Part shown: positions 25,833 to 34,877 of the stretch, piece by piece
How the letters are laid out: each line of letters starts with the position of its first letter
Position numbering within the stretch: the stretch's first letter is position 1
Source: Occallatibacter riparius
Lineage (GTDB): Bacteria; Acidobacteriota; Terriglobia; Terriglobales; Acidobacteriaceae
Assembly (NCBI RefSeq): GCF_025264625.1
Contig: NZ_CP093313.1
Location: 6,076,001-6,140,000, forward strand
DNA: 64,000 nt
Direction: 5' to 3'
Program-made: the position numbers and the translations under genes
The notes under the pieces: generated by a model
What the model was told of the DNA's origin: nothing
What the model saw: only the letters and a program-made list of their open reading frames with translations
The model's database searches: none

Positions 25833-27620
25833 ATGAACTCACGTCTCAAGGCAGCTGCCACGCTCGTATTGGCAGCCTGCGTTGCCAGTACGTCGTTCGC
25901 GAGCGATGCCACACCGCCCGCCAAGAAATCTCACAAGAAGGCTGCTGCTACTAAAGGGCCTAGCGTTGAAGATCAGATCCAGCAGCTGCGCCAGGATATG
26001 CAGGGCCAGATCAATCAACTGAAAGAAGACCTGGCTAACAAGGACGCGCAGTTGAAGCAAGCTCAGCAGCAGGCAGCCGATGCACAGGCTGCCGCAGCAA
26101 AGGCGCAGCAGGCAACTTCCGATCAGGAACAGGCGGCCTCGCAGAACACCGCGGCAGTCACAGCGCTGCAGTCCACGGTCACAGATCTGAAGGCGAATGC
26201 CTCGTCGCTGGCCATCACGGTCTCCGATGAGAGCTCGAAGATTCGCAAGGAAATGGAGAGCCCCGAAGCATTGCACTACAAAGGCATCACGCTATCACCG
26301 GCAGGAAGCTTCCTGGCGGCTGAAACCGTGTGGCGCCAGGGTGCCACCGGCGGCGACATCAACACTGCCTTCACGGGCGTGCCACTCGATCATGCCGATG
26401 CCGCCCAGATGAGCGAGTTCCAGGGAACGGGCCGGCAGTCACGCCTTGCACTGAAGGCCACCGGCAAGCTGGCGAGCGCTACTCTCACCGGCTACTACGA
26501 AATGGATTGGCTCGGCACCGGCATCACGTCGAACAACAACCAATCCAATAGCTACGTGCTGCGCATGCGTCAGCTGTGGGCAGATGCTCGCTTCAACAAC
26601 GGCTGGGACTTCTCCGCCGGACAGGGCTGGTCGCTGGCAACTGAAACCACCAAGGGCCTGCAACGCACCAGTGAGATTCTTCCCTCCGTTATCGATCCGC
26701 AGTACACCGCGGGCTTTGTGTGGACCCGTCAGTACGGCGCGCGTGTCACCAGGGACTTCGGAAACAAGTTCTTCGTGGGTATCTCAGCGGAAAATGCTGA
26801 GACTCTGAATCCTGCCGGTGCCAACTTGCCGACCAACCTGCTGATCGGCTCCCCCGGCACAGGCGGCGGCCTGTACAACTCCACAGCCAACTACTCCTTC
26901 AACCTGACGCCTGACTTCGTGGCCAAGCTCGCCGTCGAGCCCGGCTGGGGACACTGGGAACTGTTCGGCATCGGCCGCAGCTTCCGGGACCGCATCTATC
27001 CTACGGCTGCCGGTGCAACTCCCTACAACGACACGGTCTGGGGCGGCGGCGTCGGAGGCGGCTTCCGCGGTCCTCTTCTCAACAAGAAAGTCTCGATCGG
27101 TCTGAAGGGTCTGTGGGGTCAGGGTGTCGGCCGCTACGGCTCGTCCACGATTGCGGACGTAACTCTGCGTCCGGATGCAACGATCTCTCCGTTGCATGGA
27201 TTCTCGGCGCTGAGCACGTTGGAGTTCACGCCCACCCCACGGTTGTCGGCGTATATCAACTATGGTGGCGACTATATCGGTCGTAACTGGGCAGTTGATC
27301 CGGTGAGCGGAAAGAACGTCGGTTACGGCACCTACGATACAGACATGTCGGGTTGCAACATCGAGTCCACCACCGGAGGCTCTTTCAGCCCCAGCACTCC
27401 GGCGAAATGCAAGGGCAACAACAAGGACGTGCAGGAATTCACTGCCGGCTACTCCTACAACTTCTACAAGGGACCCAAGGGCACGTTCCGCTACGGCCTT
27501 CAGTACGCTCTGTTCCGGCGCGATCTCTGGTCGGGCAACGGTGGAGTTACCAACCCAGGTGGCGGAGCCAAGGGCACGGATAACATGTTCTGGACCCAGG
27601 TTCGTTATTACCTCCCGTAG
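25833..27620 (+). CDS. Outer-membrane porin with N-terminal coiled coil (DcaP-like)
   Basis: A 595-residue outer-membrane protein: signal peptide (1-24), a Lys/Ala-rich segment, a coiled coil rich in Gln/Ala from about residue 45 to 120 (with heptad LRQDMQGQINQLKEDLANK), then a beta-barrel of about 450 residues that ends WTQVRYYLP. The layout resembles DcaP-type trimeric porins, where a periplasmic coiled coil joins the trimer. The ATG is preceded by GGAGAAGAGG, a strong site. It is followed by an intrinsic terminator. Substrate unknown. Confidence 0.78.
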   Translation: MNSRLKAAATLVLAACVASTSFASDATPPAKKSHKKAAATKGPSVEDQIQQLRQDMQGQINQLKEDLANKDAQLKQAQQQAADAQAAAAKAQQATSDQEQAASQNTAAVTALQSTVTDLKANASSLAITVSDESSKIRKEMESPEALHYKGITLSPAGSFLAAETVWRQGATGGDINTAFTGVPLDHADAAQMSEFQGTGRQSRLALKATGKLASATLTGYYEMDWLGTGITSNNNQSNSYVLRMRQLWADARFNNGWDFSAGQGWSLATETTKGLQRTSEILPSVIDPQYTAGFVWTRQYGARVTRDFGNKFFVGISAENAETLNPAGANLPTNLLIGSPGTGGGLYNSTANYSFNLTPDFVAKLAVEPGWGHWELFGIGRSFRDRIYPTAAGATPYNDTVWGGGVGGGFRGPLLNKKVSIGLKGLWGQGVGRYGSSTIADVTLRPDATISPLHGFSALSTLEFTPTPRLSAYINYGGDYIGRNWAVDPVSGKNVGYGTYDTDMSGCNIESTTGGSFSPSTPAKCKGNNKDVQEFTAGYSYNFYKGPKGTFRYGLQYALFRRDLWSGNGGVTNPGGGAKGTDNMFWTQVRYYLP

Positions 27621-27640
27621 TCCTCAAGATGCACGGCAAG

Positions 27641-27673
27641 AAGGGCAGCCCGATTGGGCTGCCCTTTCTGCTT
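27641..27673 (+). terminator. Rho-independent terminator shared by porin and nine-gene operon
   Basis: An 11-bp perfect stem, aagggcagccc / gggctgccctt, with a gatt loop (27652-27655) and TTTCTGCTT on the plus strand. It lies between convergent genes; on the minus strand the T-tract is weaker (TTCTTG). Confidence 0.88.
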
Positions 27674-27690
27674 GCAGAAGAAGCCTGCAA

Positions 27691-29673
27691 TCAATGAAGC
27701 AGTGGTTCGCCCGTGGCTTGAAAAGCGACACCGTCGAGAGATGCCCCGGAAGCCAGCACATCGCGCAGACGCTCCGGATTTGCGCCGCTGTGTGCAGCCG
27801 CCGCTTGCAGCAGGCTGATCGCCGCGGCCGCCCTCGTATCCGCGGGAACCCGGAAGATCCACGGCACGTTCGTCGAGGTCAGTGTCTTGTCGCCGCTGAC
27901 TGCAATCACCGGCACAAACGCCTTCAACGCCAACTGCTCTGCCAGATGCGCCGCATCGCGATCGAGCGCAACGATAGCCAGCGCATGCTCATCCATCAGC
28001 GCATGCACAAGCTGAGTCGATGCCGCGCCCCAGTTCTGCTTGCTGTCTACGGGCACCGGCTTCCATTGCCCTAACGCCGTTTGCACCTCGGCCGACTGCG
28101 CCGCCTCCGCTGCGTTCGCACCGAACAGCACCACGCGCACATTGCCTAACGCAATGTCCGTACCCGCTGGTCCCGAGTAGCTCACGCCCTCCTCGCCCAC
28201 GCGCGCATACGGGATTTGCGCATGCAACGCTGTCGCCGTTCCGGTCTGCGCAGCCGGCGGCTCCTTCTCCATCGTCGCCCGTCGGTAGGAAATCGCGCCA
28301 TCATGCACCGTTGCCATATACATCGGCGCCACATTCTTCTGGTTGGGATCGAAGACCATGTGACCCGTCACGCCGTCGTAAGTCTCGATACTCGCCAGCG
28401 CGTCGTGGATACGTGCCCGATTCAATCCCGCCTTGCAGATCGACTCCAGCAGCGCATTCATCGCGTCATAAGCGAGCGCAGCAAATTGCTCCGGCGGCTC
28501 GTGGAAGCGCTCTAAATATCGCTGCCGGAATGCAATCCACTTCGGATCTTTCCGCGACGGATCGTACGGGAACACCGCCTCAAATCCCTCCGCTGCACTG
28601 CCGGCTTCCGTCAGCAGTTCCGGTCCAACAGTCCTGTACGAACCAAACACCCGCTGCTTCATCCCCAGGGCGCGCATCTGCTTCAGGATGTTTGCAGTCG
28701 GAATCTCGTCAGCCCAGATCACAATTGCGTCCGCACGCGATGACTGAATGACCTTGAGAGCGCGCGTGTAATCCGTGTCGCCCGGCAGGAATTTCTGCTC
28801 GATCACGATGGGATGTCCGAGCCGCCGCGAAGCATCGCGCAGCTTCAGCACGCCGAACCGCCCATAGCGGTTGTTCACGCGAAGAATCGCTACCCGCTTC
28901 AGTCCCAGTTCTGTAAAGATCCGCCTCGCCAGCGTGAGGCACTGCACACGGTCATCCTGCAGATCGGTGAAGTACCAGGGTATATATGTCTCGGGAATCG
29001 TAGGATCCGTGGACGCTGAGTTCACAACTGGAATCTCGGCTCTCAAGGCCACGCGGATCGCGATGTGTGTCGATTCCGAACTGATCGATCCAAAGATGGC
29101 CCAGTCCTGATCGTCATACACCATCTTCACGGTCTCATTCGACGCGGAGCCCCATATCTCCGGATCGGTAGGACGGTCGTCGCCGTAGACTGCCTTGGCC
29201 TGCCAGTTGTCGTAGTCGTTGTGGAGCATGAGGCGGAACGGCGTGCCGCCGTAACCGCCGCTCGCGTTCCATTCTCCCACTGCCATTTGCGCGCCGTGCA
29301 GCATGCGCCGCCCGAAAATCGAATCCGGATTGCGCTCGATCGGACCGAAGAAGCCGATTCGAACTTCGCTCACGTCCTTCGGTTCCGGCAGATCGCGTCC
29401 GGCGCCTGAGTAAATGTTCGGATGGGTGTAGTTGAGGTCGTAGGGAGCGGCAAACTTCGCATAGGGACTCAGATCCGCCGGCTCGCCCGCATACGGAGTC
29501 ACCTCGCGGTCGCGCGGCGGACCCGGCGGATGGGCGCCGCATGAACACACGTGCGCATCTCCACCCCCGCGACCAGGATCTGTCGCTGGGGAGCCCGCGG
29601 TATCCTGTCCTGGCGCGCTCACACTGAGCAGCGCGCCCCCCGCAACCAACAACATCCACGCCTTCCGACTCAC
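27691..29673 (-). CDS. LIV-type substrate-binding protein with a second partial binding domain
   Basis: A 660-residue exported protein. After a signal peptide (1-24) and a Cys-rich linker comes a type-I periplasmic binding domain of the branched-chain amino-acid/ABC receptor type at about 100-430 (VRIGFFGPIERNPDS; AIFGSISSESTHIAIRV). A second, shorter, similar domain at about 500-655 (VRVVLFGANAAEAAQSAEV; VPVIAVSGDKTLTSTN) appears truncated. No permease or ATPase gene is adjacent, so it may sense rather than transport. It is the last gene of the nine-gene minus-strand operon, starting 3 nt after the Rid-like gene stop. Confidence 0.85.
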   Translation of the reverse strand: MSRKAWMLLVAGGALLSVSAPGQDTAGSPATDPGRGGGDAHVCSCGAHPPGPPRDREVTPYAGEPADLSPYAKFAAPYDLNYTHPNIYSGAGRDLPEPKDVSEVRIGFFGPIERNPDSIFGRRMLHGAQMAVGEWNASGGYGGTPFRLMLHNDYDNWQAKAVYGDDRPTDPEIWGSASNETVKMVYDDQDWAIFGSISSESTHIAIRVALRAEIPVVNSASTDPTIPETYIPWYFTDLQDDRVQCLTLARRIFTELGLKRVAILRVNNRYGRFGVLKLRDASRRLGHPIVIEQKFLPGDTDYTRALKVIQSSRADAIVIWADEIPTANILKQMRALGMKQRVFGSYRTVGPELLTEAGSAAEGFEAVFPYDPSRKDPKWIAFRQRYLERFHEPPEQFAALAYDAMNALLESICKAGLNRARIHDALASIETYDGVTGHMVFDPNQKNVAPMYMATVHDGAISYRRATMEKEPPAAQTGTATALHAQIPYARVGEEGVSYSGPAGTDIALGNVRVVLFGANAAEAAQSAEVQTALGQWKPVPVDSKQNWGAASTQLVHALMDEHALAIVALDRDAAHLAEQLALKAFVPVIAVSGDKTLTSTNVPWIFRVPADTRAAAAISLLQAAAAHSGANPERLRDVLASGASLDGVAFQATGEPLLH

Positions 29674-29676
29674 GAC

Positions 29677-30165
29677 TTACTCCTTGTTTTTGGTCAGAAA
29701 CATCGCGATCGCTTCGATTTCGATCAGCAGTTCAGGCCGGCAGAGGTGCGCCTGGATTCCCGTTGAAGCGGGCAGCGGATCGAGGCCCTGCTCCTTGAAG
29801 AACTTGGTGCGCTCTTCGTTGAACACGTCGTAATCCCGGTCGATGTCGCGCAGGTAGCACGTCGTGCGCACGATATCCTTCCACGTGCAGCCTTCGCTCT
29901 CCAGCAGGCCGGTGATGTTGTCATAAGTGCGGCGAAGCTGCGCCTTGAAATCGCCAATGTGGACACTCACGCCGTTTTCATCAATCGAGGCCGTGCCGGA
30001 GATGAGCAGGATCGTCAGTCCGTTCAGATCGATCCGCATGCCGCGCGAGAACGAACTGGGCTTGGCATACGCGTATGCCTCGTTGAGGACGCCGTGGTTG
30101 GTAATCGCCCGCATCTTGATCGGCGCGTGCGCAATGGTCTCCAGAACTTCAGAAAGACTGCTCAT
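29677..30165 (-). CDS. Rid-fold protein with chorismatase-like motifs
   Basis: A 162-residue YjgF/RidA-fold protein, longer than the usual 125-130. ISGTASIDENGVSVHIGD followed by Q and YLRDIDRDYDVF is the motif set seen in the chorismatase-like Rid branch (FkbO, Hyg5, XanB2). At the RidA catalytic arginine position (PARSCV in RidA) it has PASTGI, so the Arg needed for imine deamination is absent. It is therefore probably not a canonical RidA. It is in the same operon as a DAHP synthase, which supports a link to shikimate or chorismate-type chemistry. Subgroup placement is from memory of motifs, not an alignment. Confidence 0.8.
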   Translation of the reverse strand: MSSLSEVLETIAHAPIKMRAITNHGVLNEAYAYAKPSSFSRGMRIDLNGLTILLISGTASIDENGVSVHIGDFKAQLRRTYDNITGLLESEGCTWKDIVRTTCYLRDIDRDYDVFNEERTKFFKEQGLDPLPASTGIQAHLCRPELLIEIEAIAMFLTKNKE

Positions 30166-30180
30166 GATTGTTGTTTCTCC

Positions 30181-31308
30181 TTATGGATGTTGTCGGATCC
30201 CGTGACTCAAACCTTTGGCGGTTGCGACCCAGATGTCTTCTCCCTGGAAGTCGATACCGAGAACGTAGTTGTGCGCCGGAGCGCTTGTTACCTGCACCGG
30301 ATTAATATTTCCCTGCGCGTCGCGCACCGTCATCTCCGGCTTGCCGTCTTTCATAGAGGGCCGGTACACGGCCCAGTTGGTGCCGTCGTAATAAGCCAGT
30401 CCTTTGTCGGTGCCGAACCATGCGCGGTTGGCGTCAAGCCCCTTCACCACGTTCGTGAAGTTTGAGGGCAAGCCGCTGTCTTTCGTGAGGAAGTTGTGCC
30501 AGTAGCGGCCATCGTAGCGGCTGTCGCCGAAATAGGTTGCCGCCCAAAGGATATTGTCTACATAGCTGACCGATGTGACAATCTCGTGGATTAACCCCTG
30601 ATCCTTGAACAGCACCATCTCGGTCTCGCCATCCGGATCGTCGTACTTATCCCAGCGCCCGGTCTTCTGGTCGTACTCGAGCAGTCCGCTTCCCCATACC
30701 GCCAGGTAGACCTTCGTCGGTGTCGCACTCACGCTGTACACCCAGATTTCGTTCATGGGCGTATTGCGCTCGTTGTACAGCGTCCACCGGTCCGTCTTCA
30801 GATCAAGCCGCGAAGCGCCGGCGGCCGTGGCAGTCCAGACACTCTCGCCGTCGACCGCCACTCCGTACACCACATCGTTGCTCAAGCCGGAATTCAACTG
30901 CGTGAAACTGTCGATGCGCCCGCCCGACACGCGGCTCAGGCCGCCCATCGTCCCGGCCCATACGTCGCCGGTCTTCTTATCCAAGGCGAGCGACAAGACG
31001 GCGCGATGCGCCAGGCCATCGGCTGTCGTGTACGTCTTCCACGCGCCGTTCTCGTAGACCGCCAGGCCGTTCTCCGTTCCCGCCCACACGCGATCTCTAT
31101 CAACCAGCACCGAAAACACGTGGTTATCCGGAAGCCCATTGGCCGTGGTGAAGTTCTCAAACCGGAAGTAGGGCACCGCATCCACCGCACGCATCTTCGA
31201 TACGTCGGCCTTCGCGCCGGCGGGATGTGCCGCAGCTTTCGCCGGAGGCGCGGCATGCAACAGCGATCCGGCTGCTACCAATAATGCGATTGCAAACAGC
31301 TTCTTCAT
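30181..31308 (-). CDS. Exported two-component-propeller-repeat protein
   Basis: A 375-residue exported protein. Signal peptide (about 1-20) followed by repeats such as LPDNHVFSVLVDRDRVWAGT, HRAVLSLALDKKTGDVWAGT and LSNDVVYGVAVDGESVWTAT, which match the Reg_prop beta-propeller repeats normally found in hybrid two-component sensors. No membrane or kinase part follows, so it is a free periplasmic propeller. It starts 4 nt inside the end of the dihaem gene (overlap) and is followed 15 nt later by the Rid-fold gene. Confidence 0.85.
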   Translation of the reverse strand: MKKLFAIALLVAAGSLLHAAPPAKAAAHPAGAKADVSKMRAVDAVPYFRFENFTTANGLPDNHVFSVLVDRDRVWAGTENGLAVYENGAWKTYTTADGLAHRAVLSLALDKKTGDVWAGTMGGLSRVSGGRIDSFTQLNSGLSNDVVYGVAVDGESVWTATAAGASRLDLKTDRWTLYNERNTPMNEIWVYSVSATPTKVYLAVWGSGLLEYDQKTGRWDKYDDPDGETEMVLFKDQGLIHEIVTSVSYVDNILWAATYFGDSRYDGRYWHNFLTKDSGLPSNFTNVVKGLDANRAWFGTDKGLAYYDGTNWAVYRPSMKDGKPEMTVRDAQGNINPVQVTSAPAHNYVLGIDFQGEDIWVATAKGLSHGIRQHP

Positions 31309-33230
31309 CGCGTCCTCAAGTACTCGATCAAATCGTTGAGTTCGTCTTTGGTCAGGTCGTTTGTCCGGCCATGCTTGTCCTGGGGGTTGTACACGGTCCA
31401 GATCTCTTCCAGCGTCTTCGCCGTGCCGTCATGCAGATACGGCACCGTTAGGCCTACATTGATCAGTTGCGGCGTGTCGAGCAACCCGGAGTTATCCGTC
31501 GCCTTCCCGGTGCCCACATCAAACGATTTCTGGCTCGTCCCCTTCGGCCCGCTATGGCAATAGCCGCACCTGTTCGCTTCTGCAATGGGCTTGCCGAATT
31601 TGTCTATCGGCCGGTCGAACAATACTTTGCCACGCTCCTGTGCCGGAGTAAGACTTCCATCCGCCTGCCGCCAGCGGTTTGGGCGCAATGGCAAGTGCCG
31701 CACATAGACCACCAAGTCGGTCAGCGTCAGGTCGTCGTAGTTCTCTGAACGCCAGAAATACTTCTCGGTGCGCGGGCCGCATTCCGTCGGCAAGTTTGGA
31801 TTGCCGCCGTTCCACTTGAACGGCTCGGTTCCGTCGAGATCCTCGAGCAGGCGGTTGTCCACAATGTCACGACCGAATCCATCCGGCTCCAGATCCCACG
31901 TCAGCCCATCGAACGTCGAATCGATGTGGCAATTCGCGCAGCCAATCTGCCGCTGGAACGAATAGCGCGAGGTATAAAACGCTTGCTCTCCATGCCGCAA
32001 AACGGTAATCGTCTTGGGGCTTTCAAGTTGCACTGTCCGGATCACCTGGTTGGTGCGCGCATCAATCACACTGATCGAATCATCAAGGCGGTTCGCCACC
32101 AGCAGCTTCGATCCGTCACGTGTCATCGCCATGCCGCGCGGATCATGCCCAACCTCGACACGCGTGATGACGTAGTTTGCGCTGGCACTTAGGTCCCGCG
32201 CGCTCGATCCCGGATGTGCACGCGCAAATTGCAGCAGCTTCAACACGTCAATGACCGTGACGAACTCCGCGCCCTCGCATGTGACAAAAATGCGCGACTT
32301 GTCTGGCGAGATCGCAACGGCGAAAGGACGCGTGGCGTATCGCTCCAGTTCATCCAGCGGCACCTCAACCGGATTGCCCACGTCTGCGCCAAACAGCATC
32401 AACGTATCCGCGAACGCGCCGCTGTGCTCCAGGTGCGCGAGCGGAACTAGATTCTTGGGATGCAGCTGCGCCAGCACGCCAAGCCGGCCATCGCGCGAAA
32501 ACGCAATATGGAATCCATGCGCGATGTCCTTCAGATGAATGCGATCAGCAATCGTCGCGCGCGCTGCATCAATGACAGTGATCTCCGACTCCGGCACTGC
32601 CCGGTTGCCCAAAGCCGTCGATGCGCGTGTCGGGTTCGGATAAATGTGCGAGACGTACAGCCGCGTCCCATCCGGGGACGCCGTGATGTAGCTCGCTCCC
32701 CGTCCCGCTGCCAGTCGTTTCTGCTCGGCCCCCGTGGCCGCATCCAGCACAGCCACGTCGTTCGAAATGCGGTTCGCCACGAACACAAACTTGCCGGCAT
32801 TGTCCTGCACAACGCCTGAGGGCTCCGCGCCCACGGCCCAGGTCGCCGTCACCGCCAGCGTCCGCGTGTCGATCACGCTAACCGTGTCATCCCAGGTGTT
32901 CGTCACGAGCAGCCGGCGCCCATCCGATGAAAGCGACATCCCGCGCGGGACACGTCCTACGGCGATCTTCTTGATCGGCTTGTAGGTTGCGCCGTTCAGG
33001 ACCCGCACCTCGTCACTTCCCTGACACAGCACATACAGCCGCGCGCCATCGGGCGAGAACACCATCTCCAGCGGCGACGCATAGGCCAGGACCTCACCGG
33101 AGCGTGCTTTGGTGGCCGTGGCCTGCACAACTCTTTCGCTGCAGATGGTGATCATCGCCGCCGCGATCGACGCTGCAAGCACGCCGGCCGAGATCGCCTC
33201 GATCACAGGTCTTTGGAGGAACCGCCTCAC
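31305..33230 (-). CDS. YVTN beta-propeller protein with C-terminal dihaem (MauG/CcpA-like) region
   Basis: A 641-residue exported protein. Signal anchor at the N-terminus, then a propeller of about seven YVTN-type blades (PDGARLYVLCQGSDEVRVLN; SDGRRLLVTNTWDDTVSVID) to about residue 400. Two c-haem motifs follow: CANCH near residue 430 and CGYCH near 553, with surroundings like dihaem cytochrome c peroxidase/MauG proteins. It would be a periplasmic electron-transfer or oxidase protein. It overlaps the genes on both sides by 4 nt, in the middle of the nine-gene operon. Confidence 0.9.
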   Translation of the reverse strand: MRRFLQRPVIEAISAGVLAASIAAAMITICSERVVQATATKARSGEVLAYASPLEMVFSPDGARLYVLCQGSDEVRVLNGATYKPIKKIAVGRVPRGMSLSSDGRRLLVTNTWDDTVSVIDTRTLAVTATWAVGAEPSGVVQDNAGKFVFVANRISNDVAVLDAATGAEQKRLAAGRGASYITASPDGTRLYVSHIYPNPTRASTALGNRAVPESEITVIDAARATIADRIHLKDIAHGFHIAFSRDGRLGVLAQLHPKNLVPLAHLEHSGAFADTLMLFGADVGNPVEVPLDELERYATRPFAVAISPDKSRIFVTCEGAEFVTVIDVLKLLQFARAHPGSSARDLSASANYVITRVEVGHDPRGMAMTRDGSKLLVANRLDDSISVIDARTNQVIRTVQLESPKTITVLRHGEQAFYTSRYSFQRQIGCANCHIDSTFDGLTWDLEPDGFGRDIVDNRLLEDLDGTEPFKWNGGNPNLPTECGPRTEKYFWRSENYDDLTLTDLVVYVRHLPLRPNRWRQADGSLTPAQERGKVLFDRPIDKFGKPIAEANRCGYCHSGPKGTSQKSFDVGTGKATDNSGLLDTPQLINVGLTVPYLHDGTAKTLEEIWTVYNPQDKHGRTNDLTKDELNDLIEYLRTR

Positions 33231-34876
33231 TTCGTCTCCTCGATCGTGATCACGTGATCGGTCGCAAGCTTCTCAACAGTCTGGTCAGCCCCGCTCGGCC
33301 AGTGCACAACGATCTTGTCCACCGCTGCAACCGCGCCCAGCCCGAAGTGCATCCGCCCATCGTCCTGCGAGAGGTAGCCGGTCCCCGCCACGCGTTCTGC
33401 GAGCCACTTCTTGCCGCCCGCGAACACCTCAACCTTGGCACCGATACCATCGCGGTTACTCTTCGCGCCCTTCAGCGTCACGGCCAGCCAGTGTCCCGTG
33501 CTCGGCGATACGTTGTGAATCAGCGTCCCCTTTGCGCCGAGATTCACAACGAACCCATCCACCTTGCCATCGTTGTCATAGTCAGCGAAGCATGCACCAC
33601 GTGCCGTCGTCCGCACGCTCAGCACCGACCCAGCATCGCGCGAAATATCTTCGAACTTCGCGCCGCCCAGTCCGCGGAATAACGTATGCTCCTGCGGAAT
33701 CAGGTGAATCAGGCCGCCGTGAAATATGAGGATGTCGAGCAGGCCATCGTTGTCGTAGTCGTAAACGCCCGTCCCCCAACTCACATACTGCGCATTCGTC
33801 TGCGAGACACCGTTCGACGCACCCGCATCCTCAAATCCCTGCTTGCCTGCATTGCGCAAATATCGGTTGTAATGGCCGTCCGTGACCCACAGGTCGAACA
33901 CGCCGCGCTGTTCGAAGTCCGCGAACACAGGACCCATCGACGAAGTCGATTCGCCGTTCTGGCCGAAGGCCGTGCCCGTATCATTTGCAACTTCTTCGAA
34001 CGTGCCGTCGTGCTTGTTATGAAAGAGGAAGTTCTCGGTGCGGTCGTTGGCCACGTAGATGTCGTCCCAGCCGTCGCCGTCGTAGTCCGCTGCCGTCACG
34101 CCCATCGTGCGTCCCACAAACGCGCTGATGCTCGACTTCTCTGAAACGTCCGTGAACGTGCCGTCGCAGTTGTTGTGGAACAGCTTGTTTGTCTCGCCCT
34201 CGTAGTCAAGCGGCCCGGGGTAGTTGTCCGCCGCATAGAAGGCGCGATACTTCGGATCGAACTTCACATAGCGCCCGACAAACAAGTCGAGGCACCCGTC
34301 CTTGTCGTAGTCCAGCCACGTCGATGCAATTGCCCAGCCGTCCACCTTGATCCCGGCCTTCGCGGTCACATCCGTGAAATGTCCGTTGCCGTCGTTGTGA
34401 TAGAGGATGGCGCGACCATATGCGGTAACGAGCAGATCCTCGAAGCCGTCGTTGTCGAAGTCTGCCGCGGCCACCGCGATCGAATACATGTCCGGATTCA
34501 GCCCGGCCTTGTCTGTAACATCCGTGAACGTGCCGTTGCCGTTGTTGCGAAACAGATGGTTGTGCGGCAGCGGATTCGGCTTATCCTTCAGCGGATACGG
34601 GTGCATCGAATCATCAAGTGGCCTGCCGTTCGCAACATACAGATCCGGCAGCCCGTCGTTGTTGTAGTCGAACCACACGCATCCCGCGCCCGTCCCCTCG
34701 AGCAGCGAACCTAGCTGGCGCGAGCCGAAGCTGTGCACGAAATCAATCCCGGCCTTCGCGGTCGCGTCTTCAAATTGGATCGCCGACTTCTGCGTTGGCT
34801 GAGGAGCTTTTGCCTGGGCCCATCCAATCTGCGCGCCGGAAACAGCAATCACTGCAAGTGCAACAAGCAACTTCAT
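33227..34876 (-). CDS. CRTAC1-family protein: VCBS/FG-GAP repeats and ASPIC/UnbV domain
   Basis: A 549-residue exported protein. Signal peptide (1-20), FG-GAP/VCBS calcium-binding repeats (WFDYNNDGLPDLYVANG; AADFDNDGFEDLLVTAYG; WLDYDKDGCLDLFVG) forming a beta-propeller, and a C-terminal ASPIC/UnbV domain at about 465-545 (KSNRDGIGAKVEVFAGGK; IVVHWPSGADQTVEKL). Family members occur in cell-surface and secondary-metabolism contexts; the UnbV name comes from an enediyne cluster, but the biochemical role is unknown. It is one of two UnbV proteins in the operon, starting 1 nt after the HzsA-like gene. Confidence 0.9.
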   Translation of the reverse strand: MKLLVALAVIAVSGAQIGWAQAKAPQPTQKSAIQFEDATAKAGIDFVHSFGSRQLGSLLEGTGAGCVWFDYNNDGLPDLYVANGRPLDDSMHPYPLKDKPNPLPHNHLFRNNGNGTFTDVTDKAGLNPDMYSIAVAAADFDNDGFEDLLVTAYGRAILYHNDGNGHFTDVTAKAGIKVDGWAIASTWLDYDKDGCLDLFVGRYVKFDPKYRAFYAADNYPGPLDYEGETNKLFHNNCDGTFTDVSEKSSISAFVGRTMGVTAADYDGDGWDDIYVANDRTENFLFHNKHDGTFEEVANDTGTAFGQNGESTSSMGPVFADFEQRGVFDLWVTDGHYNRYLRNAGKQGFEDAGASNGVSQTNAQYVSWGTGVYDYDNDGLLDILIFHGGLIHLIPQEHTLFRGLGGAKFEDISRDAGSVLSVRTTARGACFADYDNDGKVDGFVVNLGAKGTLIHNVSPSTGHWLAVTLKGAKSNRDGIGAKVEVFAGGKKWLAERVAGTGYLSQDDGRMHFGLGAVAAVDKIVVHWPSGADQTVEKLATDHVITIEETK

Positions 34877-34877
34877 C

